From Bacillota bacterium (GTDB lineage Bacteria > Bacillota > Clostridia > DSM-8532), in the NCBI GenBank assembly GCA_023415205.1, contig JAEZLR010000028.1, positions 54,350 through 118,349 of the forward strand: 64,000 nt of DNA, in the 5' to 3' direction. The notes beneath the pieces were generated by a model that did no database searches, was not told where the DNA came from, and saw only the letters and a list, made by a program, of their open reading frames with translations. A program made the position numbers and the translations under genes. Shown piece by piece: positions 25,958 through 35,390 of this stretch (the first letter of the stretch is position 1; the number at the start of each line of letters is the position of its first letter).

Positions 25958-27172
25958 ATGAATATTCTTGAAAATATTAAAATGGCGCTTGACAGCATTC
26001 GCTCAAATAAAATGCGATCTTTTCTGACCATGTTGGGCATCATTATAGGGATCAGCTCGGTGATTGCCATTGTTTCCCTAGGACAGGGGGGGCAGAACTC
26101 CATCACCGGAGAGTTTGAGAAGATAGGGGCTGCAACCATCAAGGTCAGCATCAATCTATCAAAAGCAGAAAAGAGCGATTGGATTACCTTTGATGATATT
26201 GAAAAGATCAAAGAAAAAATAAGCTATATCAAATATGCTACCCCATCCCTGACAAGGGAGGGCATTATCCGGAGCCATAAAAAATCCTTAACCTCCTATT
26301 TAATCGGAGGAACAGAGGATATGGCTAAAATTGATAACTTGACCTTTGTTGATGGCCGGTTCTTTAACCGATATGAGTATCAGAGCGGTAAGGCTGTTGC
26401 TGTACTTGACGAGAAATCAGCCAAAAAGCTCTTTGGTACAAAGGATGTTCTGGGAAAAACGCTGGAAGCGGGGCCCAGTACAAGTACCCGTAAGGTCACC
26501 ATTGTCGGCCTGATTAAGGATCCTTATGAAATGTTCTCCGATATGATCCCCGAAGATCAAATGCCTGTGGCGGTCTATGTGCCCGCTACCTTTTTAGTCA
26601 ATGTGTACTCAGAAGACAAGGTTTCTGATACTGCTTATATCATGGCTAATTCAAAGGATAACTCAAAATCAGCGGGTGAGCTCACAGTTCATCTCTTGGA
26701 GAATCGTCATGGCAACCGCCAACGTGAGGTTTACAGGGCGGAATCCATCATGAAGCAGATGGATCAGATTAATCAGGTCATGGGCATCTTTACTACCTTT
26801 GTGGCCGCGGTGGCCGCCATTTCTCTCTTGGTAGGAGGCGTGGGGGTCATGAATATCATGCTGGTTTCAGTGACCGAGCGTACCCGGGAAATCGGTATAA
26901 GAAAGGCTATTGGTGCCAAAACAAAGAATATACTGTTCCAGTTTCTCACCGAATCGGTGATTATATCGTGTATGGGCGGGATCATCGGCTTGATTCTGGG
27001 GTTGGCCGGGGCCTATGGACTCGGTCAGTTGGCCGGTGTAAGCCCATCGGTGTCACCTATGACGGTCATCGTCGCAATTGTTTTCTCAACCCTCGTGGGG
27101 GTGTTCTTCGGTATCTATCCTGCCAGAAAGGCTGCCAAACTCGATCCCATCGACGCGTTACGCTATGAGTAG
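25958..27172 (+). CDS. MacB/YknZ-like ABC transporter permease (FtsX fold)
   Basis: A 404-residue permease. The first membrane helix (about 19-42) ends in ISSVIAIVSLGQGG, followed by a large extracytoplasmic MacB-type periplasmic core domain (about 45-270). Three C-terminal helices follow (about 280-305, 330-352, 366-387) with the FtsX-typical SLLVGGVGVMNIMLVSVTERTREIGIRKAIGA and the end motif GIYPARKAAKLDPIDALRYE. RBS GGGAGG. Last gene of the three-gene efflux operon, before a clear terminator. Confidence 0.93.
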   Translation: MNILENIKMALDSIRSNKMRSFLTMLGIIIGISSVIAIVSLGQGGQNSITGEFEKIGAATIKVSINLSKAEKSDWITFDDIEKIKEKISYIKYATPSLTREGIIRSHKKSLTSYLIGGTEDMAKIDNLTFVDGRFFNRYEYQSGKAVAVLDEKSAKKLFGTKDVLGKTLEAGPSTSTRKVTIVGLIKDPYEMFSDMIPEDQMPVAVYVPATFLVNVYSEDKVSDTAYIMANSKDNSKSAGELTVHLLENRHGNRQREVYRAESIMKQMDQINQVMGIFTTFVAAVAAISLLVGGVGVMNIMLVSVTERTREIGIRKAIGAKTKNILFQFLTESVIISCMGGIIGLILGLAGAYGLGQLAGVSPSVSPMTVIVAIVFSTLVGVFFGIYPARKAAKLDPIDALRYE

Positions 27173-27195
27173 GCCCTGGGTATTATAAATAATTC

Positions 27196-27237
27196 ATGCC
27201 CGCAGGCATATCCTGATGTTCTGCGGGTATAATTTTT
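27196..27237 (+). terminator. Intrinsic terminator of the efflux operon
   Basis: ATGCCCGCAG (27196-27205) pairs with CTGCGGGTAT (27221-27230, one wobble), followed by AATTTTTG. Confidence 0.75.
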
Positions 27238-27364
27238 GTGTCTTTTCTTGTTGACCTGGTATAGAGGTTGGAAAAGAATAGATACAAAATGGCAAAATTT
27301 TGACCTTCACGGCTCGTCAATAAATTGATAAAATTATCCAAAAGGGGTTCGCGGAGGATATGAT

Positions 27365-28321
27365 ATGAAAAATCAAACAAATATGCAGAAAATTGTTGAT
27401 AACATCTCTAAAATCATTGTCGGAAAAGAGGGGCCGGCTCGGTTAATGGTCATCTCTTTGGCCGCTTCAGGGCATATATTGATTGAAGACGTCCCCGGTA
27501 TCGGAAAAACCACCATGGCCTATGCTTTGGCTAAATCCGTGGGCCTTACCTTTAACCGCATCCAGTTCACTCCCGATATCCTGCCTTCCGATATCACAGG
27601 CTTTACCGTATACAACCAAAAAACAAACGAGTTTGAATATCGACCCGGCAATATTATGAGCCATATCATTCTGGCTGATGAAATCAATCGTACCTCCCCA
27701 AAAACACAAGCCAGTATGCTTGAGGTTATGGAAGAGAAGCAGGTGACGGTGGATGGGAAAACCTATAAGGTTCCCGAGCCATTCATGGTGATTGCCACCC
27801 AAAACCCTGTGGAATACATGGGGACCTATCCTCTGCCCGAAGCCCAACTGGATCGTTTTCTTATGAAAATTACTATGGGATACCCCTCCAAAACTGAAGA
27901 AATCAGCATCTTATATAGATTCCAGCATAGTAGTCCTATCCATGGACTTGAGACGGTTGTCTCACGGGAGGAGCTTCTGGATATTCAGAAAGCCGTCAGG
28001 GATGTAAGGGTGGATGAAAGCCTGGCTGCCTACATTGTTGATCTCATAACCGCAACCCGTCGTCATGAGCACACCATCCTAGGGTGCAGCCCAAGGGCCT
28101 CCATCAGTCTATTTAGAGCCGCCCAGGCCTCAGCCCTTTATGATAATCGGAATTTCGTGACCCCAGAGGATATCAGGGATCTTGCCGTTCCCGTCCTAAG
28201 CCACCGCATCTTGCTTAAGCAGGAAGCGAAGATTAAGCGGGTGACGAGCGATAGCGTCATTAACGATATCATCCAGCGCCAGAAAATACCGGTATTGAGT
28301 AAGCCCGCCTTAAGTAAATAG
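27365..28321 (+). CDS. MoxR-family AAA+ ATPase
   Basis: A 318-residue AAA_3-type ATPase. Walker A is DVPGIGKTT (near 42-50), Walker B IILADEINR, sensor 1 ATQNPVEYMGTYPLPEAQLDRF, and sensor 2 in GCSPRASISLFRAAQA. RBS GGAGG precedes ATG 27365. It is followed by DUF58 and transglutaminase-like membrane-protein genes, the usual MoxR trio. MoxR ATPases act as chaperone-like remodelers of metal- or complex-assembly partners; the specific client here is unknown, but the DUF58 protein is the likely partner. Confidence 0.93.
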   Translation: MKNQTNMQKIVDNISKIIVGKEGPARLMVISLAASGHILIEDVPGIGKTTMAYALAKSVGLTFNRIQFTPDILPSDITGFTVYNQKTNEFEYRPGNIMSHIILADEINRTSPKTQASMLEVMEEKQVTVDGKTYKVPEPFMVIATQNPVEYMGTYPLPEAQLDRFLMKITMGYPSKTEEISILYRFQHSSPIHGLETVVSREELLDIQKAVRDVRVDESLAAYIVDLITATRRHEHTILGCSPRASISLFRAAQASALYDNRNFVTPEDIRDLAVPVLSHRILLKQEAKIKRVTSDSVINDIIQRQKIPVLSKPALSK

Positions 28322-28342
28322 ACGTTTCGAAGGCATCAAATA

Positions 28343-29713
28343 ATGGAACCTCAATACAATGGGAAGGGCCCCTTTGTCCCACAGCCTCAGGGGAGAAGTT
28401 TAAGAAGCATGAAGAAACCTCTAATCTCTTTTGAAGATGATCCCTTACTGGAAAACAAAGAATCATCCAATACCAAGCAAAATATCCTCCGTTATATTGG
28501 CGTATTATTTTGCTGTTTGACCTATGCCTACTTCTTTGGAGGATTTTTTCCTTACACCCTTTTATATCTGGTACTTGCTCTTCCTGTAATGTCCTTGCTC
28601 CATCTGTTTTTCGTCTGCTTCTTTTTTAGAATCAGCGAACGTCTCAACGAAAGAACATTTATCAAAGGTGAATATGCGTCCTACCACTTACTGCTCCAAA
28701 ATAGCTCCATCTTTTTTATGCCATATATTACCATACGCATGTATATGGAGGGGCAATTTATCTGCAAAAGCCTGAAAAGCATGAGAATCTCCTTACCGCC
28801 GTTTGCATCCCGTCAGTTTCAGTATGATATGCCCCTTCTTTTCAGAGGCAGATACGATATTGGTGTAAAGAGCATAAAAATTAATGATCTTTTGGGCATG
28901 TTCTCCTATACCCTTCATCCCATGGAGAAAAAGAGTATCCTTGTAAAGCCCAGAATTGTGGATATCACGTACAAGGATGTACCCGTCGCCCGCATTTCAG
29001 AGGGGGATCTTTCCTCGGGCTATAAGGAAAGCGGCAACGATGAAGTGATGGATATCCGGCAATACGTTTATGGTGACAGCTACCGAAAAATACACTGGAA
29101 GCTTTCAACCAAGCTGGAAAAGACCATGGTCAAGGAAACCCGAAATGAGTTGGATAACGATGTTTTGATTCTCCTCAACCTTCAGAAGCCTGAAAAAATA
29201 GATGAAAAGGCCCTCTTAGAGGAGGACTGCCTCATCGAGGAGGTCGTTTCGCAAATCCACTACCTGATAAAGCGAAACGTTCCGGTAAAATTATGCTATT
29301 TCAAGGACCAATCCCTTGTTCTTCGAGCCTCTACCACACAGGAATTTCAGGCCATGTATCAGTTTCTTTCTGAGATAAAATTCAACCAAACAAATAACGA
29401 GCATGAGGATTTGGATTACTTTACTGACAATGAGCATAACAGTAATCTGGTCTATCTGTTTACGGTTGTCCTGGACGGCGATTTAATGGGAAAAACCTTC
29501 CACATCAAAAACAAAGGATTTGATGTGGAGCTGTTTTATATCCGCCTAAAGGGTGCAGAAGAGGATGAAGAAGCCAGTAAAGAGCTTGCCGACATTCTTA
29601 TTAAGAATAATATCCGTGTCTGGAAGCTTGAGCCCTCAGTACTTGAGATAGAAGCCTGCCAGCATGAAATTCATCAAAATCTTACCTCGGAGGTGGGAGC
29701 CTATGAAAGCTAG
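28343..29713 (+). CDS. DUF58 membrane protein
   Basis: A 456-residue protein. About 45 polar N-terminal residues are followed by two membrane helices (about 48-62 and 68-95). The soluble remainder contains the DUF58 signature near 230-250, DIRQYVYGDSYRKIHWKLSTK, followed by a beta strand DVLILLNL. DUF58 proteins resemble von Willebrand factor A-like folds. The start is less certain: ATG 28343 has a weak RBS (GAAGGC); an in-frame ATG at 28409 is possible. It lies 21 bases after the MoxR gene and overlaps the transglutaminase gene by 11 bases. Confidence 0.85.
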   Translation: MEPQYNGKGPFVPQPQGRSLRSMKKPLISFEDDPLLENKESSNTKQNILRYIGVLFCCLTYAYFFGGFFPYTLLYLVLALPVMSLLHLFFVCFFFRISERLNERTFIKGEYASYHLLLQNSSIFFMPYITIRMYMEGQFICKSLKSMRISLPPFASRQFQYDMPLLFRGRYDIGVKSIKINDLLGMFSYTLHPMEKKSILVKPRIVDITYKDVPVARISEGDLSSGYKESGNDEVMDIRQYVYGDSYRKIHWKLSTKLEKTMVKETRNELDNDVLILLNLQKPEKIDEKALLEEDCLIEEVVSQIHYLIKRNVPVKLCYFKDQSLVLRASTTQEFQAMYQFLSEIKFNQTNNEHEDLDYFTDNEHNSNLVYLFTVVLDGDLMGKTFHIKNKGFDVELFYIRLKGAEEDEEASKELADILIKNNIRVWKLEPSVLEIEACQHEIHQNLTSEVGAYES

Positions 29714-32189
29714 ACTTGATCGTGGGGCCAACCTCCTGATAGGTTGGGGCTATGTCTGCACGCTCATGTTCTTTATGGCCCATATCCTTTATGCCAAACC
29801 ACCCGTCCTTGAAACACTGGCTTTATCCGTATTAGCCTATGGGTTAATCCATCTTGTGATCAAAAGCAGAGTTGCGAGCTATATCCTCCTGGGAATAACA
29901 GCCGTGGGAGCTCTTTTTGTCACTTTCGTCTGCTGGGTTGAAACACCCCTGTCAAAGCCCGTGCTCTTTATTGTTGAGGGTATGATGGATATGTGGTATT
30001 GCCTATTTTATAATATCCCTCGCAATAGCCCGGAGATGCTGCTATTTGCGCAGGTTTTCATGATTCTTGCTGCTTTTGTTATCTCCATTGGGGTTATTCT
30101 GCTTTATCAAAAATACTTCAGCTTCTATCTTATAACAGGTTTTTCTCTTGCCCTGGCCCTTTTTTCGTGGTTTATGACAGGGAAGGAGAATCGTCTTATT
30201 TTCTGCGTTTTTTGCACATTGACCATTCTGTCCTATGTCCGGCATGTCTACAAAAAGAGGAAGAGACTGGGCTTGGTTTCAGATAATCTGCCCTTGGGAA
30301 CCATGCTTATTTACACCTTACCCTTAGCCCTTTTACCCGTCCTGCTGATCTCCTTTGTCCCAAAGAAGAACCAGCCACTACAATTTCCTTGGCTGGATCA
30401 AAAAATCATGCAGGTTATCGATTACTTTGAACAACGCTATAGAACAGTGAATTCAGATTTTTTCAGCCTTGCCTCTACAGGCTTTAGCAGTGGCTCCAAG
30501 CGTTTGGGTGGCCCGGTGAGGCCGAACAATGTTGTCGTTATGGAGGTGAAGGCAGATAGGCGCACCTATCTTCGGGGCGCGGCCTACTCCTGGTATGAGA
30601 ATAATGCCTGGGCACAAACCTCCAATAAAGAGGGGTATTCTATTACAAACCAACTAGGGCTGGATAAAAATGAAACTTATTCGGGGTGGACTGCTCTACC
30701 TACCGATGAATTGTTTCCCTCGGTCAGTGAGGAGGACAGGGAACTATTGACCAATCTGTCGGAGGGAAATCTCTATGATATCCTGTTTCCCACCTATTCC
30801 ATTGATATTAAGTACCGGAATATGACGACACAAACTGTCTTTATGCCCTTAAAAACCATTTTGCCCCTGTTAAAAGAGGACAATTCCACCATGAGCATCA
30901 TCCAGGATCTTCATGGGATTGCCATCACCCATGAAAAAATACCGACGAATACCTCCTATAAGCTAGAGTATATTCAACCCATGTATGGGGAGCCTCTTTT
31001 GAAGAAAGCCCTGACCTTCAGCCATGAAGGCTTATATAATGAAGCGTTTCAAATTCTATTTAAGGAACTAGAGGAAATCAGAGAAAAGATATCCTATAGT
31101 ATTGGATGGGATCTGATTAGCCTCAAATCGCAAGAAAATGAGATAAGTCAAAAACTTGAAACCCTCATAGAACTTAATCAACATACCCAGAATATTCGGA
31201 GCGAGTTTACCCAGCTTAATCCTGATATTCCTCAAAGGGTCAAGGACATGGCCTACGATATTACCAAGGACTGTACCTCCGATTATGAAAAAGTGGTCAC
31301 TATAGAGCAGTATCTCCGGAACAACTACCAGTATAGCCTTAATACCCCCTATATCCCTGAGGGTAAGGATTTCGTAGAGTATTTTCTCTTTGAAGATACC
31401 CAGGGGTATTGTACCTATTTTGCCACCTCCATGACCGTCCTTCTGCGAAGCCTCAATATTCCCGCCCGTTATATTGAAGGTTATGTGCTCCCCGATGAAG
31501 CTAATGACGATAAGATTTACACTGTCACCAACCAATATGCTCACGCCTGGGTGGAGGTATATTTTGAAGGCTTTGGCTGGTTAACCTTTGAACCTACGGC
31601 GTCTTATGCCGACGCTATGAACTACAGAGTGACCACCGAGGCCATGGAAGCCTCCAGTTATTATTATCCGAGCCTGGAGGAGATGATGGAGCGGTACCGT
31701 GGGGATGAGGAAATACCGGGGTATATCCCCATGACTCCCCTTCCTCCTGAGACACAAACAACGGACCCAAGTAAGTTCATGAAAATGCTCCCCTGGCTGT
31801 TGATAGGTCTTCTGCTGCTCGCTATACTTGTCAATATTGTTCTATTGAATATGGGAAATCTTCGGATGCGGTGGCTAAAAGGTAATAAAAAGGTTTTAAA
31901 AAGCTATGAGGCCATGCTAAAATGGCTTTCTCATCTGGGTTATGAAATAAGGGCGGGGGAGACCCTTACCGAATTCAGTGCCAGAATGGATGAACTCTTT
32001 ATCATGCCCCAGTCCAATTTTAGAGATACCGCCCCCATCTTCATCAAGGTCCGGTACGGGGGAATAACGGTTTCACCCGAAGACATCAAAAAGGTGGAAC
32101 AATTGTTTGCGGACCTTAAAAAGGCAGTCGTTAAGGATTTGGGTGTGAAGCGATACCATCCGTTGAGGTATATGTTCATGGGAATATAA
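29703..32189 (+). CDS. Transglutaminase-like membrane protein (TgpA/YebA type)
   Basis: An 828-residue protein. I chose ATG 29703 because GGAGGTGG lies 7 bases upstream inside the DUF58 gene. The N-terminal 215 residues hold about six membrane helices, followed by an outside domain. The transglutaminase core (about 560-636) has QGYCTYFATSMTVLLRSLNIPARYIEGYV with catalytic Cys, YAHAWVEV with His, and WLTFEPTA where the third residue is Glu rather than Asp, as in Bacillus YebA-like members. One more membrane helix lies near 697-718 and a C-terminal cytosolic tail (DUF4129-like) of about 110 residues follows. Function probably concerns the cell envelope; the substrate is unknown. Confidence 0.88.
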   Translation: MKARLDRGANLLIGWGYVCTLMFFMAHILYAKPPVLETLALSVLAYGLIHLVIKSRVASYILLGITAVGALFVTFVCWVETPLSKPVLFIVEGMMDMWYCLFYNIPRNSPEMLLFAQVFMILAAFVISIGVILLYQKYFSFYLITGFSLALALFSWFMTGKENRLIFCVFCTLTILSYVRHVYKKRKRLGLVSDNLPLGTMLIYTLPLALLPVLLISFVPKKNQPLQFPWLDQKIMQVIDYFEQRYRTVNSDFFSLASTGFSSGSKRLGGPVRPNNVVVMEVKADRRTYLRGAAYSWYENNAWAQTSNKEGYSITNQLGLDKNETYSGWTALPTDELFPSVSEEDRELLTNLSEGNLYDILFPTYSIDIKYRNMTTQTVFMPLKTILPLLKEDNSTMSIIQDLHGIAITHEKIPTNTSYKLEYIQPMYGEPLLKKALTFSHEGLYNEAFQILFKELEEIREKISYSIGWDLISLKSQENEISQKLETLIELNQHTQNIRSEFTQLNPDIPQRVKDMAYDITKDCTSDYEKVVTIEQYLRNNYQYSLNTPYIPEGKDFVEYFLFEDTQGYCTYFATSMTVLLRSLNIPARYIEGYVLPDEANDDKIYTVTNQYAHAWVEVYFEGFGWLTFEPTASYADAMNYRVTTEAMEASSYYYPSLEEMMERYRGDEEIPGYIPMTPLPPETQTTDPSKFMKMLPWLLIGLLLLAILVNIVLLNMGNLRMRWLKGNKKVLKSYEAMLKWLSHLGYEIRAGETLTEFSARMDELFIMPQSNFRDTAPIFIKVRYGGITVSPEDIKKVEQLFADLKKAVVKDLGVKRYHPLRYMFMGI

Positions 32190-32320
32190 ATAGATGAAAG
32201 CTTTTTAGTATTAAAACTCTTTAAAGGCTATACAATTTCGTGGGGCAATGCTATCATAAAGATATATAAAGAAGAATTTTTGCATTCTTATCCGGTGCAT
32301 CATTAAGGGGGATAGGGTCG

Positions 32321-34168
32321 ATGGATGAGACGCTTAATCTCATTAATATTGTTGAAGGAAAGCCAATTTATCAGGCGATGGTAATACATAGCCTTAAAGA
32401 TATGCTGCAAAAGTGCAGTAAACACTATGGCGACCACGTGGCCTTCAAATTTCGTAATGATCCCAAGGATCAAACCATGAGCAAAACCTATAGGGAGTTT
32501 ACTAAGGATGTTGACGCTTTGGGAAGCGCTTTAGTAAGCCTGGGGCTTAAAAACAGCCGCATAGCCATTATTGGTGAAAACCGCTATGAGTGGGTTGTAG
32601 CCTATCTGGCAGCCGTCAATGGTGTGGGTATCGTCATTCCTTTGGACAGAATGCTCCCCTCTAATGAAATAGAGCCCATGCTGGAACGGGGCGAAGTGGA
32701 TGTTTTGGTTTATTCCGATGCCTTTTCACAGGACGTTTTAGCCCTGGCTCAACGAAATAGCAGGATTAAGGCGTTTATTTGTATGAATTCCGTCCATGAA
32801 CAGGAAGGGGATTCCCGCTTTTATTCTTTCTACCAATTGATGGATCGAGGTTATGGTCTGTTGGAGGCTAATTTTGAAGAATACACCTCCATTGAAGTGA
32901 ATCCAGATATCATGAGTATTCTATTATTTACCTCCGGAACCTCTTCTAGCGCTAAAGCAGTTATGTTGAGCCATAGCAATATCTGTGCCGACATTATGAG
33001 CCTTGGGGGTGTTGTTCGTTTTGAGCCCGGGGACTCGGTGCTTTCTATTCTACCGTTACATCATACCTTTGAGAATACCGCGGGGCTATTGTTCCCGCTC
33101 TATTTGGGGATGACGGTCTCTATCAGCGATGGTCTTAAATACATTAATAAAAACCTCACCGAATACCAGCCACGTTGTCTAATAGGTGTCCCCCTGGTGT
33201 TTGACAAATTTAAGAATCGTATCATGGAAGAGGTAAAGAAAAAGGGTCTGGATAAAAAGGTAAAGGCTCTGATGAAGGTGGCCAATGGTATTGCACATTT
33301 AGGCATAGACATAAGAAGGAAAATCTTTAAGCAGCTTTTAGAGCCCCTCGGCGGTAAGCTCCGTGTTATTGTTACCGGTGGTGCGGCCATGGAGCCCAAA
33401 ACTGCCCATTGGTTTGAAAGTATCGGCATAAAAGTTTATCAGGGATATGGGCTTACAGAAACCTCGCCGGTTGTCGCAGGCGGAAGTGACAGGAAAAGAA
33501 AAACCGGAACCTGTGGACAGCCCTTGCCAGGAGTCAAGCTGGCTATTGCCAATCCCTCAGCCGACGGCTCGGGGGAACTGGTGGTGCAAGGAAAGAATGT
33601 CATGCTGGGCTACTGGAAGAATGAAGAGGCCACAGCGGAAGCCCTTAAAGGCGGCTGGTTCCATACTGGGGATCTCGGAAAGATTGATAAAGGGTTGATT
33701 CGTGTTACAGGTCGTGTCAAGACCATGATTGTCCTTAAAAACGGTAAAAAGGTTTTCCCTGAGGAATTGGAATCCCATATCAACGAGCTTAATTTTGTAA
33801 AAGAATCCCTAGTATGGGGTGAGTCAACCTCTGACGGGAATGTGGAAATATGTTCAAAGATCATACTGGACAAGGAAAAGATCCTCAACATGGTCAACTC
33901 TCCCGATGATGAAAACAGCATCAGGAAGCTTCTGGATACCGCCATCAAGGATATTAACAAGCTGATGCCGGTTTATAAGACCATCCGCTATTATGTCTTC
34001 GGGTATGAAGAACTGATTAAAACCACCTCTATGAAAGTAAAGCGGTATGTAGAGATGGATCAAATCCGGGGTCTTCTTAACCAGATGGCTATGAATATCA
34101 AAAAGATCACCGGCAAGAATATTGACAAGCTTAAAGAAATGCTGGCAAAAGGTGCAGAAAGCTATTAG
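32321..34168 (+). CDS. AMP-dependent long-chain acyl-CoA synthetase
   Basis: A 615-residue ANL-superfamily enzyme that adenylates a fatty acid and transfers it to CoA. Motifs: P-loop LLFTSGTSSSAKAVMLSHSN near 207-226 (the usual Gly-x-Pro-Lys-Gly is degenerate, SSSAKAV), YGLTETSP near 380, FHTGDLG near 448, and GRVKTMIVLKNGKKVFPEELE near 465, with the hinge and late Lys in TTSMKVKR. Its form resembles FadD15-type long-chain synthetases. RBS GGGGGAT. It is a single-gene unit with a terminator after it; substrate chain length cannot be read from sequence. Confidence 0.87.
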   Translation: MDETLNLINIVEGKPIYQAMVIHSLKDMLQKCSKHYGDHVAFKFRNDPKDQTMSKTYREFTKDVDALGSALVSLGLKNSRIAIIGENRYEWVVAYLAAVNGVGIVIPLDRMLPSNEIEPMLERGEVDVLVYSDAFSQDVLALAQRNSRIKAFICMNSVHEQEGDSRFYSFYQLMDRGYGLLEANFEEYTSIEVNPDIMSILLFTSGTSSSAKAVMLSHSNICADIMSLGGVVRFEPGDSVLSILPLHHTFENTAGLLFPLYLGMTVSISDGLKYINKNLTEYQPRCLIGVPLVFDKFKNRIMEEVKKKGLDKKVKALMKVANGIAHLGIDIRRKIFKQLLEPLGGKLRVIVTGGAAMEPKTAHWFESIGIKVYQGYGLTETSPVVAGGSDRKRKTGTCGQPLPGVKLAIANPSADGSGELVVQGKNVMLGYWKNEEATAEALKGGWFHTGDLGKIDKGLIRVTGRVKTMIVLKNGKKVFPEELESHINELNFVKESLVWGESTSDGNVEICSKIILDKEKILNMVNSPDDENSIRKLLDTAIKDINKLMPVYKTIRYYVFGYEELIKTTSMKVKRYVEMDQIRGLLNQMAMNIKKITGKNIDKLKEMLAKGAESY

Positions 34169-34172
34169 GAAA

Positions 34173-34207
34173 AAAAGGGTGGAGAATTCTACCCTTTTAT
34201 TTTTTTG
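34173..34207 (+). terminator. Intrinsic terminator after the acyl-CoA synthetase gene
   Basis: AAAAGGGT (34173-34180) and ACCCTTTT (34191-34198) around a 10-base loop, followed by ATTTTTTT. Confidence 0.8.
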
Positions 34208-34278
34208 AATTTTTTACCGTTTTATTCATTATAAACGTGAAATAGCCCATGATTTTTAAATAATTTTCATAACTTACC

Positions 34279-34307
34279 TTGTATACAAAAAACAATTGTC
34301 ATATAAT
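34279..34307 (+). promoter_or_regulatory. Promoter of pta-ackA
   Basis: TTGTAT (34279-34284), exactly 17 bases, then perfect TATAAT (34302-34307). The start codon is 65 bases downstream. Confidence 0.75.
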
Positions 34308-34371
34308 TTATTTGTTAGATTTAGGGGAACAATAAATATCTGTGCAAGCATTGAAAGGAGATCACCCTACT

Positions 34372-35367
34372 ATGAGCCAATTCTTACAAACAATAACTGA
34401 ACGTGCCAGGATGGATAAAAAAACCATCGTTCTTCCTGAAAGCACCGATATCCGTACAATTAAAGCGACGGCTATGATTTTGGAACAGGGGTTCGCCAAT
34501 GTTATTCTGGTTGGTGATGAAAGTAAAATCAATGAACTCAAAGGTGATATTAATATAGAAGGAGCCACCATTGTCAATCCTCTGACCTCCGATAAATTCG
34601 AGGATTACGCCAACACCCTTTATGAGCTTCGCAAGAATAAAGGAATGACCTTGGAGCAAGCCCGCGAAACCATGAAAAACCCTCTTTATTGGGGCGTTAT
34701 GATGGTAAAAAAAGCTGAGGCTCATGGTATGGTAGCCGGAGCCATCAACTCCACCGCCAATACACTTCGTCCCGCACTTCAGATACTTAAAACCGCACCC
34801 AATGTCAAGCTTGTTTCCGCTTTCTTTATTATGTGTGTTCCTGATTGTGAATTCGGTCATCATGGAACCTTCTTGTATGCTGACAGCGGCTTGGTGGAAA
34901 ATCCCAATGCAGAAGAGCTTTCAGAAATAGCTGTCTGCTCTGCGTCCACCTTTAAAAATCTTGTCGGAGCTGAGCCAAAGGTGGCCATGCTCTCCTATTC
35001 CAGCTATGGCAGTGCAAAGAGCGAATTGGTGGATAAGGTTGTGGAAGCAACCAAACTAGCAAAAGCCAAAGCACCCGACGTGCTCATAGACGGGGAGCTC
35101 CAGGTGGATGCCGCTATTGTTCCTGAAATCGCCAAGTCCAAGGCTGCCGCAAGTCCCTTGCAGGGAGAGGCCAATGTCCTTGTCTTCCCGGATCTTAATG
35201 TCGGGAATATAGCTTATAAACTGACTCAGAGGCTTGCCAAGGCCGATGCCTATGGCCCTATCACCCAGGGCATTGCAAAACCAGTTAACGATCTATCTAG
35301 AGGTTGTTCTGCGGAGGATATCGTTGGTGTTGTAGCCATTACCGCAGTACAGGCTCAGGGACTATAG
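34372..35367 (+). CDS. pta: Phosphate acetyltransferase
   Basis: Interconverts acetyl-CoA and acetyl phosphate. The 331-residue length is normal for the short clostridial form. Start ATG 34372 follows AAAGGAGAT; an upstream in-frame ATG at 34342 lacks a site. Motifs: VLPESTDIRTIKAT near the start, GMVAGAINSTANTLRPALQILKT, and the C-terminal VLVFPDLNVGNIAYKLTQRLAKADAYGPITQGIAKPVNDLSRGCSAEDIV. The acetate kinase gene follows after 23 bases, completing substrate-level ATP formation from acetyl-CoA. Confidence 0.95.
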   Translation: MSQFLQTITERARMDKKTIVLPESTDIRTIKATAMILEQGFANVILVGDESKINELKGDINIEGATIVNPLTSDKFEDYANTLYELRKNKGMTLEQARETMKNPLYWGVMMVKKAEAHGMVAGAINSTANTLRPALQILKTAPNVKLVSAFFIMCVPDCEFGHHGTFLYADSGLVENPNAEELSEIAVCSASTFKNLVGAEPKVAMLSYSSYGSAKSELVDKVVEATKLAKAKAPDVLIDGELQVDAAIVPEIAKSKAAASPLQGEANVLVFPDLNVGNIAYKLTQRLAKADAYGPITQGIAKPVNDLSRGCSAEDIVGVVAITAVQAQGL

Positions 35368-35390
35368 AAATTAAGGGGGAAAATATAAAC